Shown here: one piece after another, positions 7,901 to 13,282 of the stretch
Layout: each line of letters begins with the position of its first letter
How positions within the stretch are numbered: position 1 is the first letter of the stretch
NCBI GenBank assembly: GCA_964534765.1
Contig: CAZHRJ010000089.1
Coordinates: 1 to 13,282, forward strand
Direction: 5' to 3'
Origin: CAZHRJ01 sp964534765
GTDB taxonomy: Bacteria > Lindowbacteria > 2-12-FULL-62-27
DNA: 13,282 bases
Made by a program: the position numbers and the translations under genes
The notes under the pieces: generated by a model
The model's database searches: none
Told to the model about the DNA's origin: nothing
Seen by the model: only the letters and a program-made list of their open reading frames with translations

Positions 7901-10900
7901 ACACCTCGATCGCGTAACTGTCTATCCCGACGCTGTCGGCCAGCGCTGTCCAGACCGCCAGGAAATTGATGACGTTCGTCTCGTGCCCGTCCGCGGGCTG
8001 GGCCAGGGAAACTTGGCCAATCTGCGTGTCCAGGACAAGGCCGCGAGTGACGGAGGTGTCAAAAACCGTGGCCGTCTGATTTCGAATGAGGACACGCCAG
8101 AAATAGGTGTCCTGGCCGGGCAGTGTCCGGGTGCAGCTGACGGCCGTCGTGTCCACAATGCTGTCGGTGATGGTCGAAAAAGTGGACGACCGGGACAGCT
8201 GCCATGTGTAGGTGTCAACACTCTGGCCGGACCAGACAAAGGTCACAGAGGCGCTGTTCGTCTCATGGCCGTCCGAGGGATTGACCAGGGTAATTCCAAA
8301 GCCGGTGTCAACTTTAAAGGATTGCGAGTCGGAATAAGCCCCGACATTGCCCAGATCGTCGATTGCCCGGACACGCCAGAAATAAACGGTGTCGCCGAAC
8401 AACCGTCTCGTTGTCGAATCGGTCAATGATCCGTCCCTGGTGTCGAATTCGAGGAGGAAATTAAATCCGGAATCAACGGATATTTCCAGAACATAACTGT
8501 CAATTCCCACGCTGTCCGACATCGCGGCCCAGGAAAGAGTCGGCGTGGAGTCTGTGGTGACCGTGTTGTTGGTCGGCGACGACAAAACCACTTTGCCGAT
8601 GATCGTATCCGTAACAAACCCTCGCACCGCCCCGAAACTGCCGCTATTTCCCAGATCATCAATGGCCCGAACTCGCCAAAAATAGGTGTCGTTGTATATG
8701 CCCGTGATCGTGTCGTTCGTCAACACGCCGTCGAGCGTGTCGCTGAACGCCAGAGTCGTAAATGTCGTAAGACGCGATACCTCGATCGCGTAGGTGTCTA
8801 TTCCCACACTGTCCGAACTGGACCAGTACACGATCAGTTTGTACGAGGTAGTCTCAAATCCGTCCGCAGGACTTGACAGCAACACCGTGTCGACGATTGT
8901 GTCGGTCACGAATCCACGGACCGCCGAATTCGGCCCACTGTTGGCTAGATCGTCGACGCCACGCACGCGCCAGTAGTAGGTATCGTTGTAAAGGCCGGTG
9001 ATCGTATCGCTGGTCAGCGCTTGATCAATGGTATCGCTGAACGCCAGGCTCGTGAACGCCGAGGACTTGGACACCTCAATCGCGTAACTGTCCAGCCCCA
9101 CGCTGTCCCCGCTGATCGCGGTCCACACTATCAGGAAATTGATCGCCGTCGTCTCATGCCCGTCCGCCGGCTGGGCGGCGCTTACCTGGCTCACGATCGT
9201 GTCCGTGAGGAATCCCCGAGTGGCTGAATACGATCCGCCATTTCCCAGATCGTCGATGGCCCGTACACGCCAGTAATACGTGTCATTGTATATCCCGGTG
9301 ACGGTGTCGCTCGTCTGGACACCGTCTATCGTGTCGCTGAAGGCCATGCTCGCAAATGTCGACACCCGCGAAACTTCGACCGCATAACTGTCGATTCCAA
9401 CACTGTCGCTCACCGCGGTCCAGACAACCAGGAAATTGATGACGTTCGTCTCGTGCGCGTCCGCGGGCTGACTGGCGCTTACCTGCCCGATGATGGTGTC
9501 GGTCACAAATCCCCGCGTGGCCGAGTACGATCCGCCATTGCCTAGATCGTCGATTGCACGCACACGCCAGTAGTAGGTGTCATTGTAAATCCCCGTAACC
9601 GTATCGCTCGTCAGAACGCCGTCCAGCGTGTCGCTGAACGTCATGCTCGTAAACGTCGACAGCCTCGATACCTCAATAGCGTAGCTGTCAATCCCGACAC
9701 TGTCCGCGTTGGCGGTCCAAGTCACGAGGAAATTGATAGCCGTCGTTTCGTGTCCGTCAGCCGGCAGAAGGAGGCTCACCTGATTGACAATTGTGTCGGA
9801 GACCAGCCCTTGGACTGACGAATTCGCGCCACGATTGCCCAGGTCGTCAACGGCACGGACGCGGAAGAAATAAGAGTCATTGTAGAGTCCCGTCAGAGTA
9901 TCGCTCGTCAGCGCCACATCGATCGTATCCGAAAAAACAAAGGTCGAAAACGCGCTGGTCGTCGACGCCTCAATCTCATAGGAATCTATTCCGACGCTGT
10001 CGCTGACCGCGGCCCACGTCACGACAATCGCGATTGACGTCGTCTCGTGCCCGGAGGATGGACTGGCGACCACAACCTGGTTGACCAGCGTGTCCATCAA
10101 AAATCCCCTCGTGGCGGAATATTGCCCACCGCTGCCCAGATCGTCGATGGCCCTCACCCGCCAGTAGTACGTGTCATTGTACAGGCCTGTCAGTGTGTCG
10201 CTCGTCAAGACTCCGTCCAGCGTGTCGCTGAAGGCCATGCTGGTGAAGGTCGATACCCTCGACACCTCGATGGCGTAACTGTCGATTCCGACACTGTCGG
10301 TCAACGCCGCCCAGACCACGAGGAAATTGATCGCGGTCGTGTCCACACCGTCGGCCGGCTGGGAGAGACTGACCTGGGAGGTATGCGTATCAAGGACGAA
10401 TCCCCGGGCGGACGTGGTGTCGTAAGAGGCCGCGGTCGAGTGCCGGCCGATGACGCGCCAGTAGTATGTGTCTTCAATCGTGAGCGGCCGTGTACAGCTG
10501 ATGGAGGTGGTATCCACGATGCTGTCGGTAATGGTCGTGAACGCGGCCGACCGGGACAATTGCCACGTATAGGTGTCGGTGTTGACGCCGGACCAGATGA
10601 ATGTCACGGTCGTGCTGTTCGTCTCGTGGCCGGCCGCCGGGGCGGAGAGCGTCACGCCGAATCCGGTGTCGACGGTGAATTCGGAGGAATCAGAATAGGA
10701 TCCGATATTTCCCAGGTCGTCGATGGCCCTCACCCGCCAGTAAAAGGTCGTCCCGGCCGTCACGAGTGGCGCAAGCTGCGCGGCCGTGGAGTCGGTCGCC
10801 GAGCCGTCCCGTGTGTCCCATTGAACGGAAGAGCCAAACAGGGAATCTGTCGCGATCACCACGACGTAGCTGTCAATCCCCACACTGTCCGCCAACGCGG

Positions 10901-13282
10901 CCCACGATAGCGTCGGGGTCGAATCGGTCGTCACCAGTCTGTTACTGGGCGAGGACAGCGTCACCTGCCCGATGATCGTGTCGGTGAGAAATCCCCGGGT
11001 CGACGAGTATTGCCCGCTGTTGCCCAGATCGTCAATGCCCCGCACACGCCAGTAGTAGGTATCATTGTAGATTCCCGTCACCGTGTCGCTCGTAAGAACC
11101 TGGTCAACCGTATCCGAAAAGGCCATCGACGTGAATGTGCTCAACCGGGATACCTCGATCGCGTAACTGTCCAATCCCGCACTGTCGGAACCGATGGCGC
11201 TCCAGGAGAGCAGGAAGCTGATCGCTGTGGTCTCCAATCCGGCCGCGGGCGATGAGAGAATCACCTGCTCGACAAGTGTATCCGTGAGAAATCCCCGAAC
11301 GGCCGAATATTGCCCGCTGTTGCCCAGATCGTCAATGCCACGCACACGCCAGTAGTACGTGTCGTTATAAAGCCCCGTGATGGTGTCGCTGGTCAGCGCC
11401 TGGTCTATGGTGTCGCTGAAGGCCATGCTCGTAAACGCCGTCGTCCTCGATACCTCAATCGCATAGCTGTCCAACCCCACGCTGTCACCGCTGATCGCGC
11501 TCCACGTCACCACCAAACTGATCGATGTCGTCTCGTGGCCGTCCGGAGGCGTGGATGCGGTGACCTGAGTCACGAAGGTGTCGGTCAAAAATCCGCGAGT
11601 CGTCGAGAACGAGCCGCCGTTGCCCAGATCGTCGATCGCGCGGACTCGCCAGTAGTAGGTGTCATTGTAAATTCCGGTCACCGTGTCGCTCGTCAATACG
11701 CCGTCGATCGTGTCACTGAACGCCAGGCTCGTAAACGCCGTCGTCCTCGATACCTCGATCGCATAACTGTCAATGCCGACACTGTCTGTCACCGCCGACC
11801 AGACAACCAGGAAGTTGATGACGCTCGTCTCGTGGCCGTCCGCGGGCTGGCTTGCGGTCACCTGGCTGATAATCGTGTCAGTCACAAATCCACGTGTCGA
11901 CGAGTATGACCCGCCGTTGCCCAAATCATCGATCGCGCGCACGCGCCAGAAATAGGTGTCGTTGTAGATCCCGGTAATCGTATCACTTGTCAATACTCCG
12001 TCGATCGTGTCGCTGAATACCAGACTTGTAAACGTCGAGAGCCTCGCCACCTCAACCGCATAACTGTCGATCCCGACGCTGTCGGAATTGGCGGTCCACA
12101 CCACCAGGAAATTGATGGCCGTCGTCTCATGACCGTCCGCGGGCTGGCTTGCCGTCACCTGATTGACTATCGTGTCCGTCACAAAACCCCGCACGCTCGA
12201 ATAGGTCCCGCTGTTGCCCAGATCGTCAATCACACGCACCCGCCAGTAGTATGTGTCATTGTAGATCCCCGTCACCGTGTCGCTCGTCTGCGCCGCATCA
12301 ATCGTGTCGCTAAAGGCCAGCGTCGTGAAGGTCGACAACCTCGATACCTCGACCGCGTAGCTGTCCACGCCCACACTGTCCGATGCCGCGGCCCACGTCG
12401 CCAAGAAGTTGATCGCCGTCGTCTCATGACCGTCCGCGGGCTGAGACAGACTCACCGCGTCCACGATCGTGTCCATCACAAATCCTCGCGTCGCCGAATA
12501 TTGCCCTCCGTTGCCCAGATCATCTATTGCCCGCACTCGCCAGTAGTAGGTGTCATTGTACAGCCCCGTCAGGGTGTCGCTGGTCAGTACACCGTCCAGC
12601 GTGTCGCTGAACGCCATGCTCGTAAACGTCGACAGCCTCGACACCTCAATCGCGTAGCTGTCTATCCCCACACTGTCGCTCACCGCCGTCCACACCACCA
12701 AAAAGTTGATCGCCGTCGTCTCGTGGCCGTCTCCGGGCTGGCTCACGCTCACCTGGTTCACGATCGTGTCCGTCACAAATCCCCTCGTCGATGAATAACT
12801 GCCGCCGTTGCCTAGATCGTCAACCGCCCTCACTCGCCAGTAATACGTGTCGTTGTAGATCCCCGTCACCGTGTCGCTCCCGTTGACGCCGTCTATCGTG
12901 TCGCTAAACGCCATGCTCGCAAACGTCGATACCCTCGATACCTCGATCGCGTAACTGTCCACTCCCACACTGTCGCTTACCGCCGACCACACCACCAAAA
13001 AGTTGATCGCCGTCGTCTCGTGGCCGTCTCCCGGCTGGCTTACGCTTACCTGGTTCACGATCGTGTCCGTTATAAACCCTCTCACCGCTCCAAAACTCCC
13101 GCTGTTGCCCAGATCGTCTATCCCTCGCACACGCCAGTAATACGTGTCGTTGTAAATCCCCGTCACCGTGTCGCTCGTTAATACCCCGTCCAGCGTGTCG
13201 CTGAACGCCAGACTCGTAAACGCCGTTACCCTCGATACCTCGATCGCGTACGTGTCCACTCCCACACTGTCCGAACTCGTCC
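4989..13282 (-). CDS. Giant tandem FN3/Ig-repeat surface or secreted protein with C-terminal sorting-like domain; N-terminus outside window
   Basis: At least 2763 codons are open from the window edge to the TAA at 4989, so the true start, any signal peptide and possibly more repeats lie beyond 13282. Numbering here counts the in-frame GTG at 13265 as residue 1; that GTG is inside a repeat and is not a start. Residues 1-2046 are 21 units of about 99 residues with FN3-like hallmarks: a W in strand B, DSVGIDSYAIEVSR, SDTxTGxYNDTYYWRVRAIDD and GFVTDTIV. Next come an Ig-like domain (about 2047-2170), a Big-1-like domain (about 2174-2273), a module with GRGYWFKS and GANMIGNPF (about 2277-2476), and a variable region. 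Residues about 2670-2758 are a FlgD-like/type IX-sorting-like domain (FVYPNP, VGIKIYDVGGKLVREI, GVYIYIL, KLAIVR). It is probably an extracellular adhesin or stalk-like protein. No enzymatic domain was recognised, and the ligand is unknown. Confidence 0.9.
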   Translation of the reverse strand, partial: TSSDSVGVDTYAIEVSRVTAFTSLAFSDTLDGVLTSDTVTGIYNDTYYWRVRGIDDLGNSGSFGAVRGFITDTIVNQVSVSQPGDGHETTAINFLVVWSAVSDSVGVDSYAIEVSRVSTFASMAFSDTIDGVNGSDTVTGIYNDTYYWRVRAVDDLGNGGSYSSTRGFVTDTIVNQVSVSQPGDGHETTAINFLVVWTAVSDSVGIDSYAIEVSRLSTFTSMAFSDTLDGVLTSDTLTGLYNDTYYWRVRAIDDLGNGGQYSATRGFVMDTIVDAVSLSQPADGHETTAINFLATWAAASDSVGVDSYAVEVSRLSTFTTLAFSDTIDAAQTSDTVTGIYNDTYYWRVRVIDDLGNSGTYSSVRGFVTDTIVNQVTASQPADGHETTAINFLVVWTANSDSVGIDSYAVEVARLSTFTSLVFSDTIDGVLTSDTITGIYNDTYFWRVRAIDDLGNGGSYSSTRGFVTDTIISQVTASQPADGHETSVINFLVVWSAVTDSVGIDSYAIEVSRTTAFTSLAFSDTIDGVLTSDTVTGIYNDTYYWRVRAIDDLGNGGSFSTTRGFLTDTFVTQVTASTPPDGHETTSISLVVTWSAISGDSVGLDSYAIEVSRTTAFTSMAFSDTIDQALTSDTITGLYNDTYYWRVRGIDDLGNSGQYSAVRGFLTDTLVEQVILSSPAAGLETTAISFLLSWSAIGSDSAGLDSYAIEVSRLSTFTSMAFSDTVDQVLTSDTVTGIYNDTYYWRVRGIDDLGNSGQYSSTRGFLTDTIIGQVTLSSPSNRLVTTDSTPTLSWAALADSVGIDSYVVVIATDSLFGSSVQWDTRDGSATDSTAAQLAPLVTAGTTFYWRVRAIDDLGNIGSYSDSSEFTVDTGFGVTLSAPAAGHETNSTTVTFIWSGVNTDTYTWQLSRSAAFTTITDSIVDTTSISCTRPLTIEDTYYWRVIGRHSTAASYDTTSARGFVLDTHTSQVSLSQPADGVDTTAINFLVVWAALTDSVGIDSYAIEVSRVSTFTSMAFSDTLDGVLTSDTLTGLYNDTYYWRVRAIDDLGSGGQYSATRGFLMDTLVNQVVVASPSSGHETTSIAIVVTWAAVSDSVGIDSYEIEASTTSAFSTFVFSDTIDVALTSDTLTGLYNDSYFFRVRAVDDLGNRGANSSVQGLVSDTIVNQVSLLLPADGHETTAINFLVTWTANADSVGIDSYAIEVSRLSTFTSMTFSDTLDGVLTSDTVTGIYNDTYYWRVRAIDDLGNGGSYSATRGFVTDTIIGQVSASQPADAHETNVINFLVVWTAVSDSVGIDSYAVEVSRVSTFASMAFSDTIDGVQTSDTVTGIYNDTYYWRVRAIDDLGNGGSYSATRGFLTDTIVSQVSAAQPADGHETTAINFLIVWTAISGDSVGLDSYAIEVSKSSAFTSLAFSDTIDQALTSDTITGLYNDTYYWRVRGVDDLANSGPNSAVRGFVTDTIVDTVLLSSPADGFETTSYKLIVYWSSSDSVGIDTYAIEVSRLTTFTTLAFSDTLDGVLTNDTITGIYNDTYFWRVRAIDDLGNSGSFGAVRGFVTDTIIGKVVLSSPTNNTVTTDSTPTLSWAAMSDSVGIDSYVLEISVDSGFNFLLEFDTRDGSLTDSTTRRLFGDTVYFWRVRAIDDLGNVGAYSDSQSFKVDTGFGITLVNPSDGHETNSASVTFVWSGQSVDTYTWQLSRSSTFSTITDSIVDTTAVSCTRTLPGQDTYFWRVLIRNQTATVFDTSVTRGLVLDTQIGQVSLAQPADGHETNVINFLAVWTALADSVGIDSYAIEVSRTTAFTTTVFTDTIDGSLTSDTITGIYNDTYFWRVRAIDDLGHQGVFSATRGFVTDTIVNQVSLNLPAEAHETTNVNVVVSWTALTDTVSIDSYVLEVSQTSTFASFFFQDTVDRVLTSDTITGLNNDTYYWRVRGVDDLGNNGSNSSTRRFTLDTMVGTITLSGPASGHETTVTSVLVIWQALADSVGIDSYVLEVSRTNSTFTAFYFADTVDGLISSDTITGLVNDTYFWRVRAIDVLGNVGSNSSRGFKVDTDVRPGTVRFLKPSGVEVSTYRSKAMDSVVIEVNDTDPNFLTGSVETTTVTIVNTTLGTETELLVVTEQSANSSIFRCTVPISVAASDGTANNGKLFVRPGDSIRVEYLDIPRAVTVTSSASIEAGGDTTTFRTISVLSGNHQVAAVSTSVSFTVAVYDTSNDTIPNATVTYSVEHDGSGGAASASVSASSTTGSSGLISGSLTLGSSNGAYVVRIISGSGEGILVAYTNKRHIPSSKWTMVAPFKQPDSPSLSGLNQLAYGGTGISYWYDPEASSNGTYSRYKSVSGQASPNNSSVGEFSQYQSGRGYWFKSTEATGLGLAGSPVAVTDTYFRVRLPAGANMIGNPFTHYIDWLDDVSVDTQVSDTESNMTLRSLRSTTTVDTKIQWRDQSNEQYISPVSSSDTSIQLKPWVGFWVLANQECTLVFTATKRTPQTTRSRQQAPDYAAAAKSDGSTGAAPYSALDPTSWRLRLMAYTGRSEIRDEYTYVGVAPGASDGSDMNDMWKAPGMLGDMQVLVGDAVPSGKAASVSAAPSYGMSIGTPIKTAASWPVEVRGPTGGVTMSWDLSGVPQEFGAYLIGGPAGPVDLRGVASTAIVLASSVHLTLAVGQADYLAAYLATPLSKEQTFVYPNPGPDNGGIITFKYNLQTPADVGIKIYDVGGKLVREIKSSGSAGSNLQPWDTTNKNGQKLGSGVYIYILEGSGNKLVDKLAIVR
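4992..5258 (-). other. C-terminal FlgD-like / type IX secretion sorting-like domain
   Basis: This encodes the last 89 residues of the giant protein. The pattern is FVYPNP at the start, a KYNL strand, VGIKIYDVGGKLVREI, WDTTNKNGQKLGSGVYIYIL and a basic end KLAIVR. It is the known layout of FlgD Ig-like and type A sorting C-terminal domains, which direct export or anchoring in bacteria with type IX secretion. The class is clear from the pattern. Actual use of type IX secretion here is inferred, since no secretion genes are in the window. Confidence 0.7.
5838..7127 (-). other. Non-repeat Ig-like, Big-1-like and surface-module domains of the giant protein
   Basis: Residues 2047-2170 resemble an Ig-like domain found in large bacterial surface proteins (TTTVTIVNTTLGTETELLVV followed by a GKLFVRPGDSIRVEYLD block). 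Residues 2174-2273 resemble a bacterial Ig-like domain group 1 (VAVYDTSNDTIPNATVTYSV, then a GSL/VRIISG strand end). Residues 2277-2476 contain WTMVAPFKQ, GRGYWFKS, GANMIGNPF and LKPWVGFWVLAN, a Trp/Gly-rich pattern common just before C-terminal sorting domains. These form a single-copy stem between the repeat array and the sorting domain. Confidence 0.6.
7128..8018 (-). repeat. Tandem FN3-like units 19-21 (C-terminal, most divergent type-A units)
   Basis: Three 99-residue units at 7722-8018, 7425-7721 and 7128-7424. Unit 20 resembles unit 12 (VVVSW, TLDT ending, GSNSS against GANSS). Unit 21 carries an extra residue in SRTNSTF. All keep the DTYYWRVR-type core but differ at many positions from the N-terminal units, consistent with an older or less homogenised edge of the array. 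Confidence 0.85.
8019..8597 (-). repeat. Divergent B-C unit pair, second copy (units 17-18)
   Basis: Unit 17 (8298-8597) has LSSPTNNTVTTDSTPTLSW in place of the usual HETTAINFLVVW start. Unit 18 (8019-8297) is a shorter 93-residue form with VDTYTWQLSRS, TITDSIVDTT and a lone Cys in VSCTR. The same two variants occur side by side as units 9-10, so the pair was copied as a block. Confidence 0.88.
8598..10379 (-). repeat. Tandem type-A FN3-like units 11-16
   Basis: Six units at 10083-10379, 9786-10082, 9489-9785, 9192-9488, 8892-9191 and 8598-8891, of 98-100 residues. Unit 11 shares the MDT ending with unit 3, unit 13 shares WTAN with unit 5, unit 14 shares VINFL with unit 6, and unit 15 shares the ISGDSVGLDSY insertion with unit 7. 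Unit 12 is aberrant (EIEAS, YFFRVR, QGLVSDT). Unit 16 lacks one residue (SSSDSVGIDTY). Confidence 0.88.
10380..10970 (-). repeat. Divergent B-C unit pair, first copy (units 9-10)
   Basis: Unit 9 (10659-10970, 104 residues) has RLVTTDSTPTLSW and a longer APLVTAGTTFYWRVR loop. Unit 10 (10380-10658, 93 residues) has TDTYTWQLSRS, TITDSIVDTT and a Cys in SISCTR. It matches units 17-18, exactly eight positions away; the starts of units 9 and 17 are 2373 bp apart. Confidence 0.88.
10971..12758 (-). repeat. Tandem type-A FN3-like units 3-8
   Basis: Six units at 12462-12758, 12165-12461, 11868-12164, 11571-11867, 11271-11570 and 10971-11270. They are close to the consensus NQVSxSQPADGHETTAINF... at their start and RGFVTDTIV at their end. 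Units 7 and 8 are 100 residues because of an added residue before DS[VA]GLDSY. The underlying DNA is strongly alike from unit to unit, with a 297-bp period. Confidence 0.9.
12759..13282 (-). repeat. Tandem type-A FN3-like units 1 (partial) and 2
   Basis: Unit 2 spans 12759-13055. Unit 1 begins beyond the window edge and is seen from its SSDSVGVDTY segment. Unit 1 closely resembles unit 16, including SSDSVG, DTYAIEVSR and the rare SFGAVRGF. Unit 2 shares RVSTFASMAFSDTIDGV with unit 14. The array therefore continues upstream of the window. Confidence 0.88.

Noticed and set aside
7389..12794. Long open frames on the plus strand within the repeat array (about 7389-7901, 10047-10910, 11310-11909, 12129-12794), themselves repetitive
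   Set aside because: The repeat period is usually 297 bp, a multiple of three, so any antisense frame open in one unit stays open in the next. They are antisense to a well-supported coding repeat and resemble no known family.
13263..13265. GTG as a start codon for the giant gene
   Set aside because: The frame continues upstream to the window edge (TSSDS before it) with normal repeat sequence, so the GTG is an internal Val codon.
7128..13282. CRISPR-like regular repeats
   Set aside because: Spacing is about 297 bp and the sequence between the most conserved stretches is also homologous and codes for one protein; there are no short repeats with unique spacers.

Overview
All five supported genes lie on the minus strand, so the window is transcribed from high to low coordinates. 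The DNA looks moderately GC-rich by eye and no RNA gene, IS element or CRISPR array was seen. The organism cannot be named. A very long Asp/Ser/Thr-rich protein of repeated FN3/Ig-like domains, ending in a FlgD-like/type IX-sorting-like C-terminal domain, suggests an uncultured Gram-negative bacterium. The FCB group or a similar metagenomic phylum is possible, but this is inference.

Region 1 (4989-13282) is one giant surface or secreted protein gene with its 5' end outside the window. The visible part has 21 tandem FN3-like units of about 99 residues (units 1-21, counted from the N-terminal side). They are followed by two further Ig-like domains, a cell-surface-type module and the C-terminal sorting-like domain. 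The units carry an eight-unit higher-order repeat: unit types recur at offset 8, including two copies of a distinctive divergent pair (units 9-10 and 17-18).

Region 2 (1-4888), after a 100-bp gap, is a compact four-gene cluster. In order it holds a receiver/degenerate-GGDEF/EAL response regulator (predicted c-di-GMP phosphodiesterase), a circularly permuted type 2 ATP-grasp ligase (DUF404/DUF407, COG2308-like), an AstE/AspA-family zinc deacylase or carboxypeptidase (COG3608-like), and a second AstE/AspA-like gene that leaves the window at base 1. Gaps are 6, 18 and 8 nt, so a single operon is very likely. The second AstE-like protein aligns end to end with the first but has lost both zinc-binding histidines and the catalytic glutamate. 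It is a predicted pseudoenzyme beside its intact paralogue.

Working model (inference): the ATP-grasp enzyme forms an amide or peptide bond on an unknown substrate, the intact AstE-like enzyme can hydrolyse one, the dead paralogue binds substrate or partner, and the phosphodiesterase links the set to c-di-GMP. The neighbouring giant adhesin-like protein is a possible, unproven client of the same signal.
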